Source: Halobacillus dabanensis (GTDB lineage: Bacteria; Bacillota; Bacilli; Bacillales; Halobacillaceae). Taken from it: DNA of 64,000 nucleotides. Shown one piece after another: positions 53,629-62,384 of this stretch. The position numbers and the translations under genes were made by a program. Location of the stretch: NCBI RefSeq assembly GCF_900114165.1, contig NZ_FOSB01000003.1:186001-250000 (forward strand). The letters are read 5' to 3'. The notes under the pieces are model-generated. The model did not search any database. It had not been told where the DNA came from and was given only the letters and a program-made list of their open reading frames with translations. Position 1 is the first letter of the stretch, and each line of letters starts with the position of its first letter.

Positions 53629-55215
53629 ATGAACGAACACATAACGATTGAAAATATCCTGAAAAGGAAACATTTCAAGTCCGCAGAAGTTGTCGCTGGC
53701 CGGAAGGGAATCGATCGGCTTGTCAAATGGGTTCACGTTTTTGAAGTGATCGAAGTGAGGGAGAATTTAAAGGGAGGAGAGCTCGTTTTATCTACAGGGT
53801 TCGGATGGAAAGAAGATGACCAGCTTCTCCTTCAGTTATTGGAACAACTCATTGCACGAAACGTTGCGGGGATTTGTATAGAGCTTGGAAGTTTCATTGA
53901 TTACATATCAGAAGATGTGCTCGATTACGCTGATACTCATGATTTTCCGATTGTCGTCTTTCACGAAGAAGTTTCCTTCGTAGAAATTACTCAAGATATT
54001 CATGCAGATCTAATTAATCAGCAATATGAATTCATCACGAATCTAGAAGATTACTCCCAGCGTTTAAACAAACGACTACTATCCATAGATAATTACTTTG
54101 AAATATTGAAAAACCTGCAACAGTATGTCAATTGTCAGCTTGTCTATATCGCTAAGGACCATACGGTGGTCACCTTACCTACTTTAAGGGAGAAAGAACG
54201 AGAACTAGCATTAGCAGAACTGAGAAACCCGCAAGTTGAAACAAAACGCGTATTGAAGCAGGCCGTTCAAGTGTTTGACCGAGAGTTTGCGACTATTTAC
54301 CTTTTGTCCAATCAGAGAGAGTTCGGGGAGTTCGAGTCATTGTTGCTCGATCGGACAGCAACAGCTTTAGCCCAATACCTTTTACGAGAATTATATACAG
54401 AGGAAAAAAGAAAAGCTAAAGAGACAGAGTGGTTAACGGGATGGCTGCAGGGGGAGCATGGGGAAGAGGAAATTCGCGATCGGCTAGCTGTGTATAAACT
54501 AAATACCACGGTAATCGGGGGGCTCGTCCTTACTGTTAAATTGAATATGGTGGATAGACAAAGATCGAACCCGGATGTCACTTATTTGAATATGCTCACA
54601 CACAATATATTTGACCAAAATGGTTATTACGTATTTCCGGTCGAAAAGCGTCATCAAATTACGTACATTTTATTGAACCGCAAAGGGGAAGAAGACTGGA
54701 AGAAACGGGTGAAGCGTGGAGTAGAACGACTTCAAAAAATAAGCTTACTTAATGACGCGAGCATTTCTTCTTTCCAGATCGCGGGTGGTAAATATGTAAG
54801 AAGCCTGCACAAATTACACGAAAGCTTTCAGACTGCACAAGAGACATTAACACTGCAAAATAAATTGTCCGCTCATCAACATAAATTTTTCTATGATGAT
54901 TTACACATGTATCGTTTGATATCTCTTGTGCATCAACATAGTAATCTAAATGGTTTAGTGGAAGAATATTTGGAACCGATTATCCGATATGACGAAAAAC
55001 ATAACACAAATCTCCTGGAGACGTTAAGGGTGTATTTGGCATGCAATGGATCAAAAAAAGAAACCGCTTCCAAAGTCTTTGTTGTTCGTCAGACCTTATA
55101 TCACCGATTAGAAAAGTTAGAAAAGTTACTTGGTTCTGATTTTATGGAATGTGAAAAGAGGCAGGTCATCGAATTTGCATTGCTTGCCTATGAATATCAA
55201 CGGGCTGTTCAATAA
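53629..55215 (+). CDS. PucR family transcriptional regulator
   Basis: PucR-type activators control purine and pyrimidine catabolism in Bacillus and relatives. The 528-residue protein has an N-terminal PucR domain (ITIENILKRKHFKSAEVVAG, GGELVLSTGFGWKED), a middle sensing region, and a C-terminal helix-turn-helix (NGSKKETASKVFVVRQTLYH, then RLEKLEKLLG). It lies between the preTA operon and the aminotransferase operon and probably controls both, inducer unknown. ATG 53629 follows AAAGAGGGG. Confidence 0.9.
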   Translation: MNEHITIENILKRKHFKSAEVVAGRKGIDRLVKWVHVFEVIEVRENLKGGELVLSTGFGWKEDDQLLLQLLEQLIARNVAGICIELGSFIDYISEDVLDYADTHDFPIVVFHEEVSFVEITQDIHADLINQQYEFITNLEDYSQRLNKRLLSIDNYFEILKNLQQYVNCQLVYIAKDHTVVTLPTLREKERELALAELRNPQVETKRVLKQAVQVFDREFATIYLLSNQREFGEFESLLLDRTATALAQYLLRELYTEEKRKAKETEWLTGWLQGEHGEEEIRDRLAVYKLNTTVIGGLVLTVKLNMVDRQRSNPDVTYLNMLTHNIFDQNGYYVFPVEKRHQITYILLNRKGEEDWKKRVKRGVERLQKISLLNDASISSFQIAGGKYVRSLHKLHESFQTAQETLTLQNKLSAHQHKFFYDDLHMYRLISLVHQHSNLNGLVEEYLEPIIRYDEKHNTNLLETLRVYLACNGSKKETASKVFVVRQTLYHRLEKLEKLLGSDFMECEKRQVIEFALLAYEYQRAVQ

Positions 55216-55227
55216 AAAGTACTCATT

Positions 55228-55260
55228 CACTTATCTGTTAGCGGATAAGTGTTTTTATTT
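55228..55260 (+). terminator. Terminator of the pucR-like gene
   Basis: CACTTATC (55228-55235) pairs with GATAAGTG (55244-55251), followed by TTTTTATTTT. Confidence 0.85.
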
Positions 55261-55448
55261 TGCTATGAAGATATAAAAGGTTTTTGGAACTGGGAGCACC
55301 AAGTTCCGGAGAGGGAGGACAACTATATCCCTTGTCATTTTGTGAAAGCGAAAAGTCGAAGGTTTTACACAATGTCTAATGAAAGTACCCCATTGATATT
55401 AGATAATTAAGATAATTCTAACAATAGAATATTAAGGGGGTTTCTCCG

Positions 55449-56795
55449 TTGACAAAAGCTGATGTGAAAAATGAAATGTTAGAGAAAGATGAAAAATATG
55501 TATGGCATTCAATGAAACCTTATAAGCCTGATGCGACCATGGTAGCGAAAAGTGCGAAAGGATCCTGGATCACCGATGTTGATGGCCAGCGTTATTTGGA
55601 TGCGATGTCCGGCTTGTGGTGTGTCAATGTAGGATATGGTCGGGAAGAGTTGGCAGAAGCAGCTTATCAGCAAATGAAAGACTTGTCGTATATGCCACTC
55701 ACTCAAAGCCATGAAGCCGCAATAAAATTGGGAGAGAAAATTAATCAAATGCTTGGGGACGATTATGTGGTCTTCTTTTCCAACAGTGGGTCGGAGGCTA
55801 ACGAAGCAGCCTTCAAAATGGTTCGTCAGTATCATCAGCAAAAAGGGGACCATTACCGTACAAAGTTCATTTCAAGATACCGAGCTTATCATGGAAGTTC
55901 TACAAGTGCCCTTGCCGCTACGGGGCAGGCTCAGCGGAAGTATAAGTATGAACCCCTTGGACCGGGCTTCCTGCATGTCGCTCCACCTGATGAATACAGA
56001 AATAATCATAGTGAAGCTGACCGATGGGGAGCAGAGGAAATCGACCAAGTGATGACCTGGGAATATAGCGAGTCGATCGCAGGTGTCATCATGGAACCAA
56101 TCATCACGGGTGGTGGCGTCATCGTTCCTCCGGAGCAATACATGAAAGAAGTGAAGGAAATTTGTGAACACCATGGCGCACTTATGATTGTGGATGAAGT
56201 CATTTGCGGCTTCGGACGTACAGGCAAACCTTTTGGATATATGAACTATGGGGTTAAACCGGACATCATCACGATGGCAAAAGGGATTACGAGCGCCTAT
56301 TTACCTCTCTCGGCGACAGCAGTTAAACGGGAGATCTATGAAACATTCTGCGGGGATGATACGTATGATTTCTTCCGTCATATCAATACATTCGGAGGAC
56401 ACCCGGCTGCCTGTGCTGTTGCGCTTAAGAACATCGAAATCATGGAAAAAGAAAACCTGTTTGACCGGTCCCGTGACCTTGGAGAAGCGTTGAAAAATGA
56501 CTTGGGTAATAGGCTGCAGGGACATGACAATGTTGGGGATGTGCGGGGGAAAGGACTGTTAATCGGTATCGAAATGGTCGAGGATAAACAAACGAAAGAA
56601 CCGCTGGCTGCTGACCAAGTCAATCGGATTATAGGTTTTTGTAAAGATAAAGGCATTATTATCGGCAAGAATGGGATGACGGTGGCTGGATTCAACAATG
56701 TCCTGACACTCGCCCCGCCGCTTTCGATCGAAGAAGAGGATATCAAGTTACTACTAGACACGGTGGTGGAAGCCATCCATTCAATCGGGTCGTAA
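55449..56795 (+). CDS. Class III aminotransferase, probable beta-alanine:pyruvate transaminase
   Basis: This PLP enzyme is expected to move the amino group of beta-alanine (or 3-aminoisobutyrate) to pyruvate, giving malonate semialdehyde and alanine. The 448 residues show FFSNSGSEANEAAFKMVRQY, the aspartate motif IVDEVICGFGRTG, and the PLP lysine K278 (TMAKGITSAYLPLSA). The closest B. subtilis relative by look is YhxA. It starts at TTG 55449 after AAGGGGG and is 14 bases from ald, which would recycle the alanine. The substrate is inferred from neighbours. Confidence 0.88.
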   Translation: MTKADVKNEMLEKDEKYVWHSMKPYKPDATMVAKSAKGSWITDVDGQRYLDAMSGLWCVNVGYGREELAEAAYQQMKDLSYMPLTQSHEAAIKLGEKINQMLGDDYVVFFSNSGSEANEAAFKMVRQYHQQKGDHYRTKFISRYRAYHGSSTSALAATGQAQRKYKYEPLGPGFLHVAPPDEYRNNHSEADRWGAEEIDQVMTWEYSESIAGVIMEPIITGGGVIVPPEQYMKEVKEICEHHGALMIVDEVICGFGRTGKPFGYMNYGVKPDIITMAKGITSAYLPLSATAVKREIYETFCGDDTYDFFRHINTFGGHPAACAVALKNIEIMEKENLFDRSRDLGEALKNDLGNRLQGHDNVGDVRGKGLLIGIEMVEDKQTKEPLAADQVNRIIGFCKDKGIIIGKNGMTVAGFNNVLTLAPPLSIEEEDIKLLLDTVVEAIHSIGS

Positions 56796-56809
56796 CAGGG
56801 GGCTAAATA

Positions 56810-57952
56810 GTGCGCATCGGAATACCGAAAGAAATTAAAAACAATGAGAACCGTGTTGCCATCACTCCTGCCGGTGCTATGAACTTAATCAATGAGGGGC
56901 ATGAAGTTTTTTTAGAAAAAAATGCAGGATTGCGCTCTGGTTTTTCTAATCAACAGTATGAAGAAGTAGGAGTGAAAATCGTCGATTCTGCAGCAGAGGT
57001 ATGGGCCCAGTCGATGGTCCTTAAGGTGAAAGAACCATTAGCAGAAGAGTACGGGTATTTTTATGAAGGACTCATTTTGTTCACCTATCTTCATTTAGCT
57101 GCTGATGAAGAACTGACCAAAGCTTTAGTGGCTAAAAAAGTAATCGCTCTGGCTTATGAAACCGTGCAGGCAGGAGATGGATCTTTACCTTTATTGACAC
57201 CTATGAGTGAAGTCGCTGGTCGGATGGCGACACAAAAAGGTGCCCAATTCCTGGAACGGATGCACGGAGGAAAAGGGATTTTACTAGGTGGGGTCCCTGG
57301 AGTGAAAAGAGGAAAAGTGACAATAATTGGTGGAGGAGTTGTTGGTACGAATGCAGCGAAGATTGCGATCGGTCTTGGAGCTGATGTCACCATCATAGAT
57401 TTGAATCCGGAAAGACTTCGCCAGCTTGATGACATATTCGGCTCTGCCATTAATACGCTTATATCCAACCCTTTGAACTTGAGTGAAGCTATTCAGGAGT
57501 CTGACCTTGTCGTTGGTGCTGTACTTATTCCAGGAGCTAAGGCACCGAAGCTTGTGACAGAAGAAATGGTGAAATCAATGAGCAGGGGGAGTGTTATTGT
57601 TGACGTGGCAGTTGATCAAGGAGGAATCGTTGAAACAGTGGATCATGTTACAACCCATGACGATCCGACCTTTATTAAACACGGAGTAGTCCACTATGCT
57701 GTAGGAAATATGCCTGGTGCTGTACCTCAAACTTCGACTCTCGCATTAACAAACGTCACTATACCTTATGCAATTCAAATTGCAAACAAAGGGTATGAAA
57801 AAGCCTGCAAGGAAAATCCAGCCTTATTCAAGGGGATCAATGTAGTGAATGGTAGTGTGATTTATAAAGAGGTTGCAGAAGCTCATGGGCTCGATTATTT
57901 AGATGTAGACAAAACATTAGGGGATAAAAGCTTTGTACCTTTAAAAGAATGA
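56810..57952 (+). CDS. ald: Alanine dehydrogenase
   Basis: The enzyme oxidises L-alanine to pyruvate and ammonium with NAD. The 380-residue protein has the catalytic residues R15, K74 (LKVKEP) and H95 ([10 protein letters not shown]), the nucleotide fold [20 protein letters not shown], and [16 protein letters not shown]. The GTG start follows AGGGGG. Placed after the aminotransferase, it would regenerate the pyruvate acceptor and release the nitrogen gained from pyrimidine. Bacillus strains usually have an ald elsewhere too; this may be a pathway-dedicated copy. Confidence 0.94.
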   Translation: MRIGIPKEIKNNENRVAITPAGAMNLINEGHEVFLEKNAGLRSGFSNQQYEEVGVKIVDSAAEVWAQSMVLKVKEPLAEEYGYFYEGLILFTYLHLAADEELTKALVAKKVIALAYETVQAGDGSLPLLTPMSEVAGRMATQKGAQFLERMHGGKGILLGGVPGVKRGKVTIIGGGVVGTNAAKIAIGLGADVTIIDLNPERLRQLDDIFGSAINTLISNPLNLSEAIQESDLVVGAVLIPGAKAPKLVTEEMVKSMSRGSVIVDVAVDQGGIVETVDHVTTHDDPTFIKHGVVHYAVGNMPGAVPQTSTLALTNVTIPYAIQIANKGYEKACKENPALFKGINVVNGSVIYKEVAEAHGLDYLDVDKTLGDKSFVPLKE

Positions 57953-58008
57953 AGAGGGGGGACATAAGAAGGAAAAATAGCCGGTCAGCAATTCAAATCA
58001 TGAAAATA

Positions 58009-58056
58009 AAAACGCATGAAATCAAGATTCTTAGATCAGATTTCATGCGTTTTAAT
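58009..58056 (+). terminator. Terminator of the aminotransferase-ald operon
   Basis: A perfect 15-bp inverted repeat (AAAACGCATGAAATC at 58009-58023, GATTTCATGCGTTTT at 58039-58053). Confidence 0.88.
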
Positions 58057-58300
58057 CATTTTAAACTGGCGTTGCTCCTGCGTTGTTATTTTTATGAAAT
58101 GTACTTTAAAGGTTCATAGTTGCATAAGGGGCAGCCATCATGGATTCATCACTCACTTTATCTATCAGACTGCCCTCGCTTTCTGTCTTGTTGTATGTGA
58201 TGAGAGAAGCAAAGAATGTACCTCTTGGTCATATTCCTATCCTTACCGAGTTTAGGCACCGGACATGGGCGGTTTAATGGAGAAGTTGGAGCTGAGGTCT
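58057..58300. other. Unassigned stretch after ald
   Basis: About 240 bases with overlapping short frames on both strands, none with a convincing binding site or protein-like composition. Nothing can be supported here. Confidence 0.4.
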
Positions 58301-58489
58301 TCAACGATTCCAAAAAATCCTTTTCAATTCTTCTGTGTTCAGCATGCTCCAGGAAACGTCTATCGAATAATCCGTCCAATGGATGCCGGTTAACAAACCA
58401 GAGAGAATGATGCCTCCGAACAATAGGGTATAGGTGAACAGCATGACTAAGTAGTAATCGAAATCAGCGTGAGTAAAACGGCGTTTCAT
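58301..58489 (-). CDS. Small single-helix membrane protein, unknown
   Basis: The 62-residue protein begins MKRRFTHADFDYYLVMLFTY, with one membrane helix at about residues 13-35 and a C-terminal tail WSMLNTEELKRIFWNR. ATG 58489 follows AAGGAG at 7 bases. A TGCTATACT on the minus strand about 65 bases upstream would serve as an extended -10. The family is not recognised. Confidence 0.6.
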   Translation of the reverse strand: MKRRFTHADFDYYLVMLFTYTLLFGGIILSGLLTGIHWTDYSIDVSWSMLNTEELKRIFWNR

Positions 58490-58725
58490 CTCATTTCTCC
58501 TTCAGAAGATGGAATCTCCAAAATCGAACAACCATTCCTACTATGATTGAAATTAGTATAGCAGGTCGTAGGAAGTTTTGATATGAAATGAAAAATAAAG
58601 ATTGAACAGAAAGATCTGATCGATTCCTTACATGGTGAAATCAAATAAAATGGGAGAATACAAAATGATTTCATAGACGTGCGTTACTTGAAAATGGCTT
58701 GACTACCATCTTTAAATAGCAAAAA

Positions 58726-58748
58726 AAAGACGAGCTCATTGCTCGTCC
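58726..58748 (-). terminator. Terminator of the Excalibur gene
   Basis: GACGAGC (58729-58735) pairs with GCTCGTC (58741-58747); on the minus strand a run of T follows. Confidence 0.85.
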
Positions 58749-58776
58749 TTAGTGGGGATGGTGTATACGATTTAGA

Positions 58777-59190
58777 TTATTCTTCTCTACGTACGACAAA
58801 GACTGCACCACTAAGAACTGACAGACCTAATCCTAACAACGCATATGTAGCATACGGTGCGGACGTTTCTGGAAGTTCTCCACCTTCTTCTCCACTCGAC
58901 TCATCAGAAGACGAATCGTCTTCTTCGGTCGCTTCTTCATCTTCTGTAGCGGACTCATCTGAGGAACTTTCAGAAGATTCACCGCCCAGACTTTCACAAG
59001 GGATACCGTCCTTATCCCGGTCTAACCTATCAGGGTCATTATTTTCATCATAACCATTTTCTTCCCAATAAGCTTCTGCCTCTGCAGTCGTTTCAAAATC
59101 ACTGCAATCCTTATCCTCTGCAGCGCCGACTACCCCGGAGGTGCTGAATACCAAACCGATCGCAAACAATCCAGTCAACCATTTTTTCAT
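58777..59190 (-). CDS. Excalibur-domain surface protein with LPETS sorting signal
   Basis: The 137-residue protein has a signal peptide (MKKWLTGLFAIGLVFS, cleavage near GAAED), an Excalibur calcium-binding-type domain with DCSDF, AEAYWEENGYDENN and the DxDxDGIPCE loop (DRDKDGIPCESL, paired Cys), a linker of about 45 residues made of Ser, Glu and Asp, then LPETS, a hydrophobic helix and RREE. The end is a classical sortase signal, so the protein should be linked to peptidoglycan. The Ca2+ role is inferred from the loop. ATG 59190 follows AAGGAG. Confidence 0.88.
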   Translation of the reverse strand: MKKWLTGLFAIGLVFSTSGVVGAAEDKDCSDFETTAEAEAYWEENGYDENNDPDRLDRDKDGIPCESLGGESSESSSDESATEDEEATEEDDSSSDESSGEEGGELPETSAPYATYALLGLGLSVLSGAVFVVRREE

Positions 59191-59336
59191 TTGAATGAAC
59201 TCCTTGTTTTAGAAATTCACCATCACCCTTGGATATTTTTGTATATATTTGGTCTATTTCCTCCCATTTGACAATTTAAACCATATAATCCCAAGAAACA
59301 TTATTTTTATTTAGATAATCAGATTCATTTGGAAAA

Positions 59337-59366
59337 AAAAGCATAAGGCCGGGGGCCCTATGCTTT
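59337..59366 (-). terminator. Terminator of rlmN
   Basis: An inverted repeat (AAAGCATAAGG with CCTATGCTTT) around 59338-59365 is followed on the minus strand by eight T. The stem touches the rlmN stop codon. Confidence 0.8.
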
Positions 59367-60450
59367 AGTTTGTTTGTATTTTTTTCTTTTTGCGTGCCTT
59401 TTCTTTCTCAATTTGCTTACTGCGCAATTGACCACAAGCCGCATCGATGTCTGTACCGTGCTCTGTACGAACCCCGCATTTGATTCCTCGGTCCATCAAT
59501 GTTTGATAGAAGGTAAGAATCGCTTCCTTTTCGCTCCGTTCATACGGATGGTCGGCAACGGGGTTGTAAGGTATTAAGTTTACATACGACAAGTGGCGTT
59601 TATCTTTCAGCAGGTCTGCCAGTTGTTCGGCTTCTTTTTTGTGATCGTTAACGTCCTTAAGCAAAATATATTCAAAAGTAATTCGCCTGTTCGTTTTTTC
59701 CAGATAGTAGTCAATGGCAGGCATCAACTTCTCTAAAGGATAAGCCCGATTGATTTTCATGATTTTTGTACGTAATTCATTGTTTGGTGCGTGGATAGAA
59801 AGTGCCAGGTTGATCTGGATACCTTCATCTGCAAATTCGTACATTTTCGGGGCGATCCCACTCGTAGAAACTGTGATATGGCGGGCTCCGATTGAAAGTC
59901 CTTTTTTGTCATTGACAACTTTAAGGAAGTCGATCAAGTTTTCATAGTTGTCGAATGGTTCACCAATCCCCATGACTACGATATGACTGACACGTTCATC
60001 TTTACCCTGAGAATCCAAGTGTTGTTGAACTTGCATGATCTGTTCGACAATCTCGCCACTAGTTAAGTCACGGTTCTTACGCAGGATTCCACTTGCACAG
60101 AAGGAACAGCCAATGTTACAGCCTACCTGAGTCGTTACACAAACAGATAATCCGTAGTTAAAACGCATCAAAACCGTTTCGATTACGTTACCATCATGCA
60201 ATTTAAAAAGAAACTTAACCGTTCCGTCTTTCGATTCTTGCTTGATTTCCTCTGATAGTGTCTCTATTGTAAAATGTTGTTGAAGAAGGTCGATACAGGA
60301 TTGGTTAACATTTTTCATTTGTGAAAAGTCTGTCACACGTTTCTGGTAAAGCCAGTCCCATACTTGCTTGGAGTGGAACTTTTTCTCTCCGTGATCTATA
60401 AGCCAATTGGTCAATTGTTCAAACGTCAATCCGTAAATGGATCGTTTCAT
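59365..60450 (-). CDS. rlmN: 23S rRNA (adenine-2503-C2)-methyltransferase RlmN
   Basis: This radical SAM enzyme methylates A2503 of 23S rRNA and A37 of some tRNAs. The 361 residues contain the CxxxCxxC cluster at C111, C115 and C118 ([13 protein letters not shown]), the SAM-binding [13 protein letters not shown] and the second catalytic Cys near the C-terminus ([11 protein letters not shown]). RlmN, not Cfr, is indicated by overall similarity and length. The usual Bacillus rlmN lies in the prkC region, so this could be a second copy; this cannot be settled from the window. ATG 60450 follows AGAGGAG. Confidence 0.9.
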   Translation of the reverse strand: MKRSIYGLTFEQLTNWLIDHGEKKFHSKQVWDWLYQKRVTDFSQMKNVNQSCIDLLQQHFTIETLSEEIKQESKDGTVKFLFKLHDGNVIETVLMRFNYGLSVCVTTQVGCNIGCSFCASGILRKNRDLTSGEIVEQIMQVQQHLDSQGKDERVSHIVVMGIGEPFDNYENLIDFLKVVNDKKGLSIGARHITVSTSGIAPKMYEFADEGIQINLALSIHAPNNELRTKIMKINRAYPLEKLMPAIDYYLEKTNRRITFEYILLKDVNDHKKEAEQLADLLKDKRHLSYVNLIPYNPVADHPYERSEKEAILTFYQTLMDRGIKCGVRTEHGTDIDAACGQLRSKQIEKEKARKKKKIQTN

Positions 60451-60485
60451 ATATACGCTCCTCTTTAAAAAAAATCGCTATTCCA

Positions 60486-60514
60486 ATAATAATCGATTTG
60501 GATGATAGAAACAA
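60486..60514 (-). promoter_or_regulatory. Probable rlmN promoter
   Basis: On the minus strand, TTGTTT (60514-60509), a 17-base spacer and TATTAT (60491-60486), 35 bases before the start. Confidence 0.6.
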
Positions 60515-60701
60515 CCAGAAAGCGAATGTTGTAATTTTACAATAAATTTCTCTTTATTTGGAAGGATAATAGATAAAGGTTATTTGGAGTTTGTTAATAT
60601 TGTTCAAGTATGGGGGATTAGGAGTTGAATAAATTTTATTTGAGAGAGCGTGCTAAAGTGTTGTGGAAAATAGCAGCTATCTTGGAAAAGGGGGGAGCAA
60701 C

Positions 60702-61199
60702 ATGAAGAAAAAGGGGATTGGGGTTGCAGTATGTTTCATCGTTTTACTTCTAATTGGTGGTTTTATATACATAAACTATTCCCCGCCCCTGGTAGCTGGC
60801 AATGGAATCGGATCTACAAATGATGAAAAAGTAAAAATAGTAGAAATGGAGAATCGGTACAGATTTGGGAAGATTCAGGTGACAGATGTGTTCGTAAATG
60901 ACGGAAAACAACCACTAGAAAGCAAAATTCAGGTTAGCAACCATCAAAAAGGTTTTATTATTACGGCCGACTTTTATGGCGAAGAAGCGGAAAGGTTCAC
61001 ATTTAAAAACCTGGAAAGTATAAAAACCCCGCCCAATACCGCTCCAGCTAAACAGTTGCAAAAGTTGAATGAAGGAAAAGTTTCCGGTGTGGACTTTATC
61101 TATGCCGTCCATGTCAGTCATGACGAGAGTGTCAATCAAATGACAGTTCAATATGAATATTTAGGGATGTCTTATGACATGGTCATCTCAACAAATTAA
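60702..61199 (+). CDS. Membrane-anchored protein, unknown
   Basis: The 165-residue protein begins MKKKGIGVAVCFIVLLLIGG with one N-terminal helix (about residues 5-25) and an extracytoplasmic domain that looks like a beta-sandwich (YRFGKIQVTDVFVNDGKQP, VQYEYLGMSYDMVI). There is no lipobox. ATG 60702 follows GGGGGGAG; the frame is open further upstream. The family is not recognised. It is a single gene divergent from rlmN. Confidence 0.7.
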   Translation: MKKKGIGVAVCFIVLLLIGGFIYINYSPPLVAGNGIGSTNDEKVKIVEMENRYRFGKIQVTDVFVNDGKQPLESKIQVSNHQKGFIITADFYGEEAERFTFKNLESIKTPPNTAPAKQLQKLNEGKVSGVDFIYAVHVSHDESVNQMTVQYEYLGMSYDMVISTN

Positions 61200-61424
61200 C
61201 TAAACTGTTAGCATGAAACTTTAGGAGAAAATTGATGTATATCTTAATACGGGACAGTTCCTTGGATTCGGATAAGTACCGTTTGGTCTTTTGATAAGAG
61301 GGTAATTGATATCAATATATCTTATGGTAAAGATTGGTGGGGCATTAGGGGATGGTAGGACATGTCGTCCGTGGAAAGCAACCCATGCCCACTGACTTGT
61401 ATGTGCAGGTGTAGGGGGGATTAA

Positions 61425-62309
61425 ATGAAAATAAAAGGGATTATTCTTGTTTTAATCGGAGCCGCAAGTTTTGGTCTTACTCCGATTTTTGTAAAAACAG
61501 GATTTCGACAAGGCTATTCTTTAGGAGAAATAAATATTATCCAAATGATTTTCGCTTTTATTGTATTACTAGCATTAAGCTTATTTAAGCAGCTGTCTAT
61601 GAGAGGCCTCTCCAGAAAAGATGTATGGAAGGTGATGGGGACAGGGACATCAGTAGGTCTGACAAGTGTTTTCTACTACGGTGCCATGCAATTTTTACCT
61701 GCATCTCTTGCTATTATCCTCTTATTTCAATTTGTGTGGATTGGTATGATATATGAATGGTTTTTTACGAAAATAAAACCGACAATCATTAATTTCCTCT
61801 CTTTATTCGTAACCTTAGCGGGAGTCGTACTTGCTTCTGACATTATGAGTGGTGGCTTTTTTGAATTTCCTCCTATGGGGCTCTTGTTAGGGATTTTATC
61901 TGGATTTTCGTATGCAGCCTTTGTCTTTTTTAGTGGACAGGTAGCTACAAAGACTCATCCAATTTTGCGGAGTACGTTGATGGTTACAGGCTCTCTCATC
62001 ATTATCCTGATCATTTTTGTCCAGGATCTTTCTACGCTTCCTGTACTGGATGGGCAACTGTGGACGATAGGTGCTGGGGTCGCTCTTGTAGGAGCTATCA
62101 TTCCACCTTTGTTTTTTGCTGGCGGGGCTCCACTGATCTCGGGCCGACTTGCAAATGTGTTGAGTTCGGTTGAACTGCCGGTAGCTATTGTTTCCGCTAT
62201 GTTGATCCTTTCTGAATCTGTTTCTTTCATACAATGGATAGGGGTCCTGTTAATTATTGCAGCAATACTGATAAACGAATCAGGAGAGAAACTTACAAAG
62301 AAACTTTGA
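61425..62309 (+). CDS. EamA/DMT family transporter
   Basis: The 294-residue protein has ten membrane helices arranged as two EamA repeats (first about residues 4-135, second about 145-290). Motifs such as AASFGLTPIFVKTGFRQGYS and SGFSYAAFVFFSGQVATK fit drug/metabolite exporters. The substrate cannot be predicted. ATG 61425 follows TAGGGGGG. It is a single gene with a terminator shared with the convergent TRAP gene. Confidence 0.87.
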   Translation: MKIKGIILVLIGAASFGLTPIFVKTGFRQGYSLGEINIIQMIFAFIVLLALSLFKQLSMRGLSRKDVWKVMGTGTSVGLTSVFYYGAMQFLPASLAIILLFQFVWIGMIYEWFFTKIKPTIINFLSLFVTLAGVVLASDIMSGGFFEFPPMGLLLGILSGFSYAAFVFFSGQVATKTHPILRSTLMVTGSLIIILIIFVQDLSTLPVLDGQLWTIGAGVALVGAIIPPLFFAGGAPLISGRLANVLSSVELPVAIVSAMLILSESVSFIQWIGVLLIIAAILINESGEKLTKKL

Positions 62310-62324
62310 TTAGCATAAGAACCT

Positions 62325-62365
62325 AAAAAGCCAGACGCTCCTTACAAAGGGGTCTGGCTTTTTAC
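62325..62365. terminator. Bidirectional terminator eamA/TRAP
   Basis: A perfect 12-bp inverted repeat (AAAAAGCCAGAC at 62325-62336, GTCTGGCTTTTT at 62352-62363) between convergent genes. Confidence 0.9.
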
Positions 62366-62384
62366 TTCCTCAGTTTTCTGGACA

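Noticed and set aside
55343-55356. Possible CcpA cre site (TGAAAGCGAAAAGT) before the aminotransferase
   Set aside because: Three mismatches to the consensus, including both conserved bases at the right end.
58486-58674. 62-codon minus-strand frame upstream of the 58489 start
   Set aside because: There is no ribosome binding site, and it covers the probable promoter and leader of the downstream small gene.
61234-61293. 19-codon frame with AGGAGA before ATG
   Set aside because: It is too short, has no distinctive composition, and no terminator or operon partner.
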